Below the pieces are notes generated by a model. That model saw nothing but the letters and a program-made list of their open reading frames with translations, had not been told where the DNA came from and made no database searches. A program made the position numbers and the translations under genes. This document shows positions 22,206 to 28,957 of a DNA stretch of 28,957 bases, piece after piece (the first letter of the stretch is position 1; each line of letters opens with the position of its first letter). Origin of the DNA: Spirochaetota bacterium. GTDB taxonomy: Bacteria; Spirochaetota; Leptospiria; Turneriellales; Turneriellaceae. The stretch covers positions 1 through 28,957 of the forward strand of contig JAKQXK010000405.1 of NCBI GenBank assembly GCA_029561505.1. The letters run 5' to 3'.

Positions 22206-23108
22206 TCACGTGCGCGAAAACAGGCTGAATAGCCGCCGGTTTGCCGCGATTGCCCTGATTTCGCCGATCAGGTCATTCGTCGCGTCATAGCCCATGCGAA
22301 TAAAAGCGTCGGCAGCCGAATAGTCTGCCCAGTGATAATTGCCACGAATCGGCCGAATAACCAGATTCGCTTTCTGTAGCTGAATCTTGCGGCGGTGTTC
22401 TGAAGCGATCTCTTCTGTTTTGAGCATCACATCAAAACCGCTACGCGGTATATTGTCGGGCAGATGCTCATCAGAAACGTCGATTACAACAAAACGGCTC
22501 GCGCCGATGCGTTCTGCTGTTTCAACACCTAGTTTGTCTAAAACTCCCCCGTCGACATACCATTCTTTACCGATACGTTCAGGCGGAAAAATCAGTGGCA
22601 TTGATGCCGAGGCGGTAACAGCTTGTCTGAGTTTGTCAGAACCCTGAAAAACACGCAGCTCACCGGTGCGAATGTTCACCGCCGCGGTAGCAAACGGAAC
22701 CACGGTCGCGCTGATCGGCACGTCGGCGATAAATGGATGCATCACCGCCTGAACATCGGCCGGGGTTAAGACGCCGGGCGCTGTGAATATTCGGCGCAGA
22801 ATGTTTGTGCCCATCAGCAGCTTTTGCGCCCTCTGCACAAAACCTTTCGAAGTCGGGTCGTGGTTCGTTGTCCAGGTACCGACTACGGAGTTCTTGAATG
22901 CGCTGAAGGCAATCAGTTGTTTGAGGCGTTTCTCAAGAAAGTCTATATCGGGCATCACGCTGTAGATACCGCCGACAATTGAGCCCATCGAGATGCCGAC
23001 CAAAAAGTCGAACTTGATATCATTTTCGATCAGAGCGCGAAGCGCGCCGACATGCGCGAAACCCCTGGCCGCTCCGCCACCGAGATTCAGAGAAATTTTA
23101 CCAGGCAT
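22206..23108 (-). CDS. Patatin-like phospholipase
   Basis: A 300-residue acyl hydrolase with a Ser-Asp dyad. The oxyanion-hole GGGAARG (residues 10-16), nucleophile Ser40 in GISMGS and Asp186 in VDGGVLDKLG are all present. There is no signal peptide, so it is likely cytoplasmic or exported by another route. It is of the RssA/YchK size and motif pattern and has no outer-membrane barrel domain. The gene is divergent from the signal-peptidase homologue, and its start is 52 bases from the chosen start of that gene. It is followed by the reductase gene on the same strand, perhaps in one transcript. Confidence 0.93.
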   Translation of the reverse strand: MPGKISLNLGGGAARGFAHVGALRALIENDIKFDFLVGISMGSIVGGIYSVMPDIDFLEKRLKQLIAFSAFKNSVVGTWTTNHDPTSKGFVQRAQKLLMGTNILRRIFTAPGVLTPADVQAVMHPFIADVPISATVVPFATAAVNIRTGELRVFQGSDKLRQAVTASASMPLIFPPERIGKEWYVDGGVLDKLGVETAERIGASRFVVIDVSDEHLPDNIPRSGFDVMLKTEEIASEHRRKIQLQKANLVIRPIRGNYHWADYSAADAFIRMGYDATNDLIGEIRAIAANRRLFSLFSRT

Positions 23109-23160
23109 ACCTAATCGCGAATGGTTTGACGCTGCGCCTGAAATACCGCTTTTTTCCGAG

Positions 23161-23703
23161 GTGATTCGAAAGGCTGAACATTACCGGGCATCGGGCAAAG
23201 CTTCGAACAAAAAATGGCGGCGCATGTTTCTGGCATCGGTACTCGTCGTTCTGGTTGCAGTCTTGTTTCAACTTGTCTTGCGCCAACTGTTTTTCTATCC
23301 CCTGCGCATCACCAGTGACGCAATGGCTCCCGAAGTCAAACCCGGCGACAAGCGCTACTTTGTTTACCCCAAACTTACTTCCACAGGCAAGGGTGATATC
23401 GTGCTCGTAAAGTCGATGCGCGCCGACGTTGAGATGCTTTGCCGCATTGTTGCAACCGATGGCGACCGTGTACAGATCAAGCAAGGCAAACTGACTATCA
23501 ATGGCTCTGTCGAGCGCGAGATGGCACCCCGCACCTCTGATGCCCGCGACCTCAGCTTTGAACTCGCCGAAACCGAGGTCCGCCCGAATTTTTTCTTCTG
23601 CCTTAACGACAACCACCTGAACACAAATGATTCACGGGCACATGGAATCTTTGCGCGCAACCAAATCGTAGCAAAAGCATTTAAGCCGTTTCTGCTCTTC
23701 TAA
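23161..23703 (+). CDS. Signal-peptidase-I homologue lacking both catalytic residues
   Basis: The 180-residue protein has an N-terminal membrane helix (residues about 23-46, FLASVLVVLVAVLFQLVLRQLFF) and a signal-peptidase-I fold. It retains the box-B, box-C/D and box-E order: ITSDAMAPEVKPGDK, GDIVLVKSM, VEMLCRIVATDGD and FFCLNDNHLNTNDSRAHGIF. In active enzymes the nucleophile is the Ser directly before Met (S-M-x-P); here that position is Ala54. The general-base Lys of the K-R-A-V motif is Cys94. It should therefore be inactive as a classical SPase, like the inactive SpsA of Staphylococcus. A GTG at 23161 fits the gap to the divergent patatin gene; ATG at 23224 is the other choice. It overlaps the following gene by one base (TAATG). 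Confidence 0.85.
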   Translation: MIRKAEHYRASGKASNKKWRRMFLASVLVVLVAVLFQLVLRQLFFYPLRITSDAMAPEVKPGDKRYFVYPKLTSTGKGDIVLVKSMRADVEMLCRIVATDGDRVQIKQGKLTINGSVEREMAPRTSDARDLSFELAETEVRPNFFFCLNDNHLNTNDSRAHGIFARNQIVAKAFKPFLLF

Positions 23704-24632
23704 TGACAGCCCCCGAGCAAGGCGCGAATGCTGAATTGGCGCGAAGATTCAGAACACGCATCTCTACCTTCATCAGAAAATACGCCACAACACTTGAAGT
23801 GAATGATTCGCAGGCGCTCTTGCTACAGTTCACACCCGATGCGCGCGAGCTCAGCGACATAATCGGATTTTCAGACGACCCGCTGCACGAAGAAGATGCC
23901 GATATACACCCATTTGGTGATGTTGTTCACAAATATCCAAACAAGCTGCTCTATTTAAGCACAGATGAATGTCCCGTTTATTGCCGCTATTGTACGAGAA
24001 AGCGCAAGACACTCTTATCGCAAGGGCATGAATCGACGCAGCTGTCGCTCATCGCCGAATACCTTGAAAGCCATTCTGCAATCAACGAGGTAATCTTTTC
24101 GGGGGGCGACCCACTCATGTTACCGCCGAAAGATTTTCTGCTGCGAGCACGCACTTTCTTGAATGTTCAATCTATTGATTTTCTGAGGCTGCACACTCGT
24201 GCCCTCACGACCGCACCCAACCTCTTGAGCGCCGGCTTTTTGGCGGCGCTGGCCGACTTGCGCACCCAGTTCGCAGGCAAGACAATCGCATTTGTGGCAC
24301 ATATCAACACCGCCTCAGAGATCAGCGATCGCACCCGAGAAGCAGTTGAGGCTTTGAACCGGTTGGGCATTCGCTGCTATGCACAGACCGTGCTGTTACG
24401 CGACGTTAACGACGATGCGCAGACGCTCGCGCTATTGTGCAAGGCCCTCAGCGCCGCGGGAGTTCAACCCTATTATCTGCATCAACTCGACCGGGTTACG
24501 GGTTCAGCGCACTTCGAAGTAGCTGATGATGAAGCTCTGCAGATCTATGCCCAACTCAGGCAACTCGTGCCCCGTTACCTTGTGCCCGAATTCGTGCGCG
24601 ACTCTAAGCAGGGAAAAAAACCCGTCGCCTGA
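23703..24632 (+). CDS. epmB: EpmB/KamA-family L-lysine 2,3-aminomutase (elongation factor P lysylation)
   Basis: A radical-SAM and PLP enzyme that converts L-alpha-lysine to beta-lysine. In the EpmA/EpmB pathway beta-lysine is attached to translation factor EF-P. The 309-residue protein has the radical-SAM Cys90, Cys94 and Cys97 (CPVYCRYC) and the glycine-rich IFSGGDPLMLPP. It ends with GKKPVA, where Lys305 (or the next Lys306) occupies the PLP-lysine place of the short EpmB form. It lacks the long C-terminal tail of clostridial KamA, so EpmB is the better call. It overlaps the pseudo-signal-peptidase gene by one base and is probably coexpressed with it. The EF-P and EpmA genes are not in the window. 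Confidence 0.85.
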   Translation: MTAPEQGANAELARRFRTRISTFIRKYATTLEVNDSQALLLQFTPDARELSDIIGFSDDPLHEEDADIHPFGDVVHKYPNKLLYLSTDECPVYCRYCTRKRKTLLSQGHESTQLSLIAEYLESHSAINEVIFSGGDPLMLPPKDFLLRARTFLNVQSIDFLRLHTRALTTAPNLLSAGFLAALADLRTQFAGKTIAFVAHINTASEISDRTREAVEALNRLGIRCYAQTVLLRDVNDDAQTLALLCKALSAAGVQPYYLHQLDRVTGSAHFEVADDEALQIYAQLRQLVPRYLVPEFVRDSKQGKKPVA

Positions 24633-24634
24633 AC

Positions 24635-26194
24635 CTATTCTGGATTCACCAGGTTCGCGCTCTCGTTGAGCCAAGCATCAAAATCTGCTTCGCGCCGCAG
24701 AGGTTCGTACAGCTTCATTTTTCTGAAGTTCTCAGTCAACTTCTTGCGCGCGCGCGTATCGCGCAGGTAAATGCGGCCTTTCGCCTTGATGCCTGCGATA
24801 TCGCCCAGGTGTGCCATAGACATCAAATGCAAATTCATCTGAGAAGGTGTCGGTTTTTTGATCTTGTCAAACTCAACCAACGCCGAACCATATTCTTTAA
24901 GCGCGAAATGCGAAACGGCCCGCCACCCGTTCGTGTCTTTGAGGTCTTGCAGCTGTGTTTTGAACTTCGAAGTCAAATCGAGCACTGCGCGGTACTTTTC
25001 TTCTTTAAACAGTACGCCTACAGCAACTGGCAAGTCTGAGAGTGCATACGCTGGCAGACTCACGCCCGATTCGTCATCGTCTAGGGTCTCGCCAGAATAG
25101 ATCTGCATCGCGTGCTGTGCGGCTTCGCCGCTCTTGTTCTCTGCCAGCGCACGCTTCATTGCGTAGAGGCTGATAAACATTTTGCTCTCGGTTCTCGTTG
25201 AAAACCGGCAATACTCTTCGTCATGAATACCTTTAGATATTTTTGCGAGACAATAAAGCCTGCGCAATGCCTGTAAGGTTTTCTTCTTCAACTCAAGCTC
25301 ACCGGCTAACCGCCGCGCCGGCTTTGAGTGCGCATAAGCTTCGGCAAGATTGCCCAGCGCGTAGTGAGCCTGCGCAGCGTTGTAATGAATATAAAAGCGC
25401 ATCTGCAGATCTTCAGGCGGATTTTCAAGGGCACCGCCAAAATATTTCAGTGCTGTCTTGTAATCTTTGCGCTTGCGGGCGAAGAGGCCCAGCTTGTATG
25501 CAGCAGCGGCGTCGCGTGAGTCATCCCAAATTTGCGCGTAGACGCGTTCGGCTTCAGCCATGCGTTTGCATTTTTCGTGGTAAAGGGCCATTTTCCAGCG
25601 GTATTCTTTTAGGCGTGCGTCGGCTGAAATGGCTGCGTTGTAAGCTGATATAATCGTATCGGCGAGTTCGCACAGGTCTTGACTTTCAGCACCCTCGGCG
25701 GATTTTTCTCTGTACTGTTTTTCGAGAGCAATGGCTTTTCGCACCTCTGCATACCCCTTCGTATTGCCGCCGACATGGTGGCCCTCAGCTTCCATACGAA
25801 TCTTTTCGAAGAGTTCGCTTTTTTCACCAATTTCTTCGAGGCGCTCAACGTAGCGCAGCGATTCGGGGTAAAGCTTCGCCTGGCGATAGAGAATAGCCAG
25901 TTTCCAGTATGCAACCTTCTTGAATTTCTTCTGCATCGGCCGCTCGGCAGCTGCGCGAAAATAGGGAATGCTCTCAGCGTATTGCCTGCGGGCTTCGAGA
26001 ATCAGCCCGATGTACAGACGCGGATCACCCGTCTCGTCACCATTGTCGATCGCTTGTTCGAAATGCTGCTTCGCGGCATCGTAAGAACCGCGCGAATATG
26101 CTTTTTCACCGAGTACAACTTCTTTACTCTTGGCAAGTGCGGCACCGCTGGCCACCAGCCCAAGCAGCATCACAATTACCGCTATTCTTGCCAT
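24635..26194 (-). CDS. Exported tetratricopeptide-repeat protein
   Basis: A 519-residue protein with signal peptide MARIAVIVMLLGLVASGAALA (cut before KSKEVV). Four or more TPR-type helix pairs follow: residues about 25-60 (LGEKAYSRGSYDAAKQHFEQAI), 60-95 (PRLYIGLILEARRQYAESIPYFRAAAE), 95-130 (AYWKLAILYRQAKLYPESLRYVERL), 200-300 and later ones. Such proteins act as scaffolds in the periplasm or at the outer membrane. Its start overlaps the TolC-like gene end by 13 bases, so it is the last gene of the small-membrane-protein, mlaC, tolC unit. It is convergent with epmB, two bases apart. A scaffold role for the MlaC or TolC system is an inference from position only. Confidence 0.85.
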   Translation of the reverse strand: MARIAVIVMLLGLVASGAALAKSKEVVLGEKAYSRGSYDAAKQHFEQAIDNGDETGDPRLYIGLILEARRQYAESIPYFRAAAERPMQKKFKKVAYWKLAILYRQAKLYPESLRYVERLEEIGEKSELFEKIRMEAEGHHVGGNTKGYAEVRKAIALEKQYREKSAEGAESQDLCELADTIISAYNAAISADARLKEYRWKMALYHEKCKRMAEAERVYAQIWDDSRDAAAAYKLGLFARKRKDYKTALKYFGGALENPPEDLQMRFYIHYNAAQAHYALGNLAEAYAHSKPARRLAGELELKKKTLQALRRLYCLAKISKGIHDEEYCRFSTRTESKMFISLYAMKRALAENKSGEAAQHAMQIYSGETLDDDESGVSLPAYALSDLPVAVGVLFKEEKYRAVLDLTSKFKTQLQDLKDTNGWRAVSHFALKEYGSALVEFDKIKKPTPSQMNLHLMSMAHLGDIAGIKAKGRIYLRDTRARKKLTENFRKMKLYEPLRREADFDAWLNESANLVNPE

Positions 26195-27540
26195 GCTTTC
26201 AGGGTTGACTGGTCGCCGATTTCCATCGCGAGCTTGGCCGCCGCGGTGCAGAGGTTAAACTCGGCCTCAGCCACTTCTTTTTCAGTTACAACCATGGCAC
26301 CCAGCGCTTCGATCAGGTCTTTTGCGCTGCCGGTGCCAGTCGTGTATGCCGTCATTTCTGACAGCGACCATTTATTTGCCTCTTTATATTTATTCTGGCT
26401 GATCTCATGCTGCACCTTGTGCTTTTCGAAATCCCACATGGCCATCGCGATCTTCAGGGGAATACCGGTCTCTGCTTCGCCCTGTTTTGCCTGCATCTTT
26501 TCAAGCTCGGCTTCAGCCTTCTGTATTTTGGCCTTCGTGTTGCCAAAGTCGAGATCCCATTTGGCGCCAAACACGACGGCGAATATATTGCGGTTAAACG
26601 GGTCATTCGCATAAGTACTCTGCTGATAGTCGCGCATTGCCGTATAGTTCATGTCGGCGCGGCCTGCAACGAAGAGCACCGGCAGGTTGCCGCCTTTCTC
26701 CATTTCGACCTGGTGGCGCCGCGCCTGCAGGCCCTCGGCGACCGCTTTTAAATCTGGGTTGGTCATATGCGCTTCGGCGATAAGCTGTTCGAGCGCACGC
26801 GTCGAGTCTTCGATTCGTGGAAAATCCTGCTCGAGAACGAGCAAAGATTCTTTTTCACCGAGAAAATGTGCGAGCGCGAGGCCCGAAGATTTTTTATTGG
26901 CGATCCATTCTGCGTTGAACCGCTGCAGTTCCAGCGCAAAGAGGTTAAGGCGCGTGAGATCTTTGCGTTGCACCTCGCCCGTGCCTTTCTTGTAGAGTTT
27001 ATTCGCATGCGCAAGAATAGTCTTCATCTTTTCGCCAGCGTCGTCGAGCACGGTTTTCAGCCGCTGCAACAGAATCATCTGCAGATAAAGCTGCTTATAC
27101 TCAAAGATGCTGCGATTGATCTGGCTTTCGTGCAAGAACCTGCCGCCTTCTATTGCATGCGACGCCGCACTTTTGCCGCTTTTGATGCGCCCAAAACTGA
27201 AAACAGGATAAACCACCTGCAGCTCACCATGTACGAAGGGACCCCACTTGGAAAAATTGTCATAAGAGCGGGTCGCGTCACCGCGCACCTCGTAGATGGG
27301 CGCGACGTAAGTCAGCAAAGAAAACGTTGGCAGATCACTCGCTGACGCTTCGGTGCGAATCGCCTCGAAACTCAGAATCTGTGCCTTGCTTTCGAGAATC
27401 TTTGCGTTGTTTTTGAGAAGCCGCGTGAGGCCCTCAGAGAAGCGAATCGGTTTCTCTGCCAGTAAGGGAAAAAAAGAGACGACCGCCAGCAATACTGCCG
27501 CGCAGCCGGATCTATTTATTGATGCGCTGAATACGTTCAC
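26182..27540 (-). CDS. TolC-family outer-membrane efflux protein
   Basis: A 452-residue outer-membrane channel of the TolC/OEP type. The signal peptide is about 28 residues (MNVFSASINRSGCAAVLLAV to PLLA). Two structurally repeated halves follow, each of coiled helices and short barrel strands. The first half includes FSEGLTRLLKNNAKILESKAQILSFEAIRTEASASDLPTFSLL and the second LEQLIAEAHMTNPDLKAVAEGLQARRHQVEMEKGGNLPVLFVAG. The paired 'AxxxNPxL'-type segments and aromatic strands are typical. It overlaps the mlaC gene by 29 bases and the TPR gene by 13. No inner-membrane pump or membrane-fusion protein gene is adjacent, so it may work with components encoded elsewhere or with MlaC-type lipid transport. 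Confidence 0.9.
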   Translation of the reverse strand: MNVFSASINRSGCAAVLLAVVSFFPLLAEKPIRFSEGLTRLLKNNAKILESKAQILSFEAIRTEASASDLPTFSLLTYVAPIYEVRGDATRSYDNFSKWGPFVHGELQVVYPVFSFGRIKSGKSAASHAIEGGRFLHESQINRSIFEYKQLYLQMILLQRLKTVLDDAGEKMKTILAHANKLYKKGTGEVQRKDLTRLNLFALELQRFNAEWIANKKSSGLALAHFLGEKESLLVLEQDFPRIEDSTRALEQLIAEAHMTNPDLKAVAEGLQARRHQVEMEKGGNLPVLFVAGRADMNYTAMRDYQQSTYANDPFNRNIFAVVFGAKWDLDFGNTKAKIQKAEAELEKMQAKQGEAETGIPLKIAMAMWDFEKHKVQHEISQNKYKEANKWSLSEMTAYTTGTGSAKDLIEALGAMVVTEKEVAEAEFNLCTAAAKLAMEIGDQSTLKAWQE

Positions 27541-28138
27541 GCAATAACTTTACGAGGTGCTTGTAACCTTTCTTTTTGATAATCGATGAGAACTGGTTGC
27601 GAAAATCAAGTAGAGTCGAAGCTTCGTCGATGTGAACATCGTAGAGCTTGAGGCCATCTTCTGCCCGGTACAAAAAGAACTCGACCTTAAAACTTTGCTT
27701 GCGGTGAGGCACGCGCGTGTTGACGATGATAGCTTCTTTGTCGAAGGTGTCGTCTGTTTCTACGCGCTCTGAAATAATCTCAATCGGTATTTTGCCAGTG
27801 ATCACTTTCTGCGACGGAATGTTAGCTTCGACAACGCGGTTCGCCATGAGCTCGTGAAACAGGCCGAGAAAATCTTCTTGTTGAGCGGGGTTCAATTTCT
27901 TAAAGTATGCCCCAAGGGCCAGTTTGCCGATCTCTTTAACGTCGAGAATCTGCAACGCAAGCTCACGCGCCCGGCCAGAGACGTCTTTGCGCTTTTCTGC
28001 AGAAAAATCTTCGGCGAGTTCGCCACGCAGCTGTTCGAAACTGTTGATGATATTCTGCATGTATTCAAGCCCTTCGCCGGCATAGACGGCAGAAGCGAAT
28101 ACCAAAGAGAAGAATATCAGGCGCAGCGAACGGATCAT
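27512..28138 (-). CDS. mlaC: MlaC-family (Ttg2D) periplasmic lipid-binding protein
   Basis: A soluble carrier that moves phospholipids between outer and inner membranes with the MlaFEDB complex. The 208-residue protein has a signal peptide (MIRSLRLIFFSLVFASAVYA) and the MlaC domain over the rest: SGRARELALQILDVKEIGKLALG, LNPAQQEDFLGLFHELMANRVVEANIP, then TRVPHRKQSFKVEFFLYRAEDGLKLYDVHIDEASTLLDFRNQFSSII, which matches the family's strand order and terminal helix. I chose the ATG at 28138 because it directly precedes the signal peptide. It overlaps the TolC-like gene by 29 bases and is preceded by a small membrane-protein gene 14 bases away. The rest of the Mla system is not in the window. Confidence 0.9.
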   Translation of the reverse strand: MIRSLRLIFFSLVFASAVYAGEGLEYMQNIINSFEQLRGELAEDFSAEKRKDVSGRARELALQILDVKEIGKLALGAYFKKLNPAQQEDFLGLFHELMANRVVEANIPSQKVITGKIPIEIISERVETDDTFDKEAIIVNTRVPHRKQSFKVEFFLYRAEDGLKLYDVHIDEASTLLDFRNQFSSIIKKKGYKHLVKLLRERIQRINK

Positions 28139-28152
28139 GATTTGCTCAGGAA

Positions 28153-28323
28153 TTATTTCTTTTTGCGAAAGTAAGCAATTATGATGATAATGGCCAACAA
28201 TACCAGAACGATCTTCGCAATCTGCCACACGGTACCGACAACAAATGGAATGCAGCCGTCGGGCAGAAATAGCGCTAGAACTACAATCGCCAGAATGAAC
28301 AACAGCGTATTGGGTTTTTGCAT
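28153..28323 (-). CDS. Small two-helix membrane protein
   Basis: A 56-residue protein with two hydrophobic helices (TLLFILAIVVLALFL and IAKIVLVLLAIIIIIAYF) joined by PDGCIPFVVGTVWQ and ended by a basic RKKK, which suggests both termini lie in the cytoplasm. No family name is certain. It is the first gene of the minus-strand mlaC, tolC, TPR unit; the mlaC start is 14 bases after its stop. The ATG at 28323 was chosen because the upstream codons do not look like a membrane protein N-terminus. Confidence 0.65.
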   Translation of the reverse strand: MQKPNTLLFILAIVVLALFLPDGCIPFVVGTVWQIAKIVLVLLAIIIIIAYFRKKK

Positions 28324-28345
28324 TCCCGGATTTTCCGCAAACGAA

Positions 28346-28372
28346 CGCTTGCCGTCAAGTGAAATGCAAGCG
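28346..28372. promoter_or_regulatory. 7-bp inverted repeat upstream of the mlaC operon
   Basis: CGCTTGC (28346-28352) and GCAAGCG (28366-28372) are perfect reverse complements with a 13-base spacer. They lie 23-49 bases upstream of the small membrane-protein start in the 127-bp divergent gap. An operator is possible; no clear -10 or -35 box is seen, and the rest of the gap shows nothing I can name. Confidence 0.3.
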
Positions 28373-28450
28373 ACATCAGACGCGGCCTTGCGCACCCGCG
28401 GTATCGGTTGACGCGACGTTTAAAGCCTTGTTTCAGACGACCATAACCCT

Positions 28451-28957
28451 ATGCGGCGCTTGTCTCACATACCTACGATTTTCCGACTTGTATGCTGCAT
28501 GCTGCTCACTTCGGGTGCACTCTTCGCACAGGTAGAGACCGACCAGTGGCGTTTTAGGCCACAAATCGGGCTCTGGTTTGGCCCGGTGACACCCGTACCC
28601 AATACACGCATTGCCGATGTGCTCACGACCAGCCTCGGCGGTGGTTTGTTTTTTCGCGGCAATCTGCCGAGCAACACATTGCGCACAGAAATCGGTTTCT
28701 CATACAGCTATTACACCTCGCGCACCGTCGCGCGACTGCATTCTATACCCGTTTATGGCGCGCTCGTCTATACATTGCCCATCAATCTTCCGTTATCTTT
28801 TTACGTGAAAGCCGGCGCCGGGGGCAACTTTCTGCGCAACTATCCCGAAGGTTCGAAGAACTGGCTGCCCGCAGGTTACCTCGGCTTCGAAACCTCGTTT
28901 CCAGCGGGGCGTCTCATCAACATCGGTGTACGAGCCGATTATTTCTTCGTCTACGAG
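28451..28957 (+). CDS. Outer-membrane beta-barrel protein, 3' end outside the window
   Basis: An open frame runs from the ATG at 28451 to the last base of the window, giving 169 residues with no stop. A signal peptide (RLVCCMLLTSGALFA, cut before QVETDQWRF) is followed by alternating strands with aromatic girdles: RFRPQIGLWFGPV, LGGGLFFRGNL, RTEIGFSYSYYTS, SIPVYGALVYTLP, LSFYVKAGAGGNF and NIGVRADYFFVYE. This is the OmpW/OmpA-like 8-strand barrel pattern, with a strand of small residues (AGAGG). The gene is divergent from the mlaC operon. I cannot name the barrel family or its role from this fragment. Confidence 0.8.
   Translation, partial: MRRLSHIPTIFRLVCCMLLTSGALFAQVETDQWRFRPQIGLWFGPVTPVPNTRIADVLTTSLGGGLFFRGNLPSNTLRTEIGFSYSYYTSRTVARLHSIPVYGALVYTLPINLPLSFYVKAGAGGNFLRNYPEGSKNWLPAGYLGFETSFPAGRLINIGVRADYFFVYE

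Noticed and set aside
6097..22212. Other CACGTG hexamers at 6097, 18606, 21104 and 22207 as further parS sites
   Set aside because: Flanking bases do not continue the palindrome (for example GGCTTCACGTGCCGAG and TTGTTCACGTGGCTC), so they match only the 6-bp core, which is expected by chance in 29 kb.
1..28957. CRISPR arrays, tRNA or rRNA genes, insertion sequences and transposase genes
   Set aside because: I saw no regularly spaced repeats, no cloverleaf-like segments in the short intergenic gaps and no transposase motifs on either strand.

Overview
The window reads as chromosomal DNA of a Leptospiraceae-type spirochaete. By eye the GC content is a little over 50%. The evidence for the group is a hook operon in the order fliK-flgD-flgE, many genes overlapping by 4-13 bases, a BLUF photoactivated adenylate cyclase of the kind known from Leptonema illini and Turneriella parva, and MlaC/TolC and lipoprotein genes typical of a diderm. 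Turneriella or Leptonema is the best guess. This is inference from gene content, not a database match.

Layout. 1-3802: a partial small gene, sucD with a strong terminator, def between two near-identical 18-bp repeats, then pdhB and an RsuA/RluB-type pseudouridine synthase on the minus strand. 3840-5568: an SH3 lipoprotein and a divergent RluA-type synthase. 5569-10310: DnaA-box-like sites, fliK, flgD, flgE, a long hairpin, and a GHKL-type ATPase-like gene. 10333-13133: an NCS2/AzgA-like permease and the BLUF cyclase. 13134-17094: a divergent control region, then a five-gene operon (DUF3108 protein, START-domain protein, receiver-only response regulator, two secreted proteins of unknown function). 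17103-20285: a translationally coupled minus-strand unit hemY-lipA-unknown. 20382-23108: a bifunctional-nuclease-family protein, a ferredoxin-reductase and a patatin. 23161-24632: a signal-peptidase-I homologue lacking both catalytic residues, overlapping an EpmB-like aminomutase. 24635-28323: a small membrane protein, MlaC, TolC-like and TPR operon on the minus strand. 28451 to the end: the start of an outer-membrane barrel gene that runs off the window.

The most striking signal is inside the flagellar genes. Three perfect 16-bp parS palindromes (TGTTTCACGTGAAACA), the ParB-binding site of chromosome segregation, are embedded in the coding sequence of fliK (one) and flgD (two). All are read in the same frame as Asn-Val-Ser-Arg-Glu-Thr. 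Two of them are followed, after 18 and 9 bp, by an identical 27-bp palindromic repeat read as Val-Thr-Leu-Ser-Pro-Ser-Lys-Gly-Asp. The disordered parts of two flagellar proteins therefore seem to host a chromosome-segregation centromere. DnaA-box-like sites lie just upstream of the operon, so the window may be close to the replication origin.

Other points of note are the loss of the Ser/Lys dyad in the signal-peptidase homologue, an FlgE without any cysteine although spirochaete hooks are normally Cys/Lys cross-linked, and an apparently leaderless BLUF-cyclase promoter whose -35 box lies in one arm of a 9-bp dyad.
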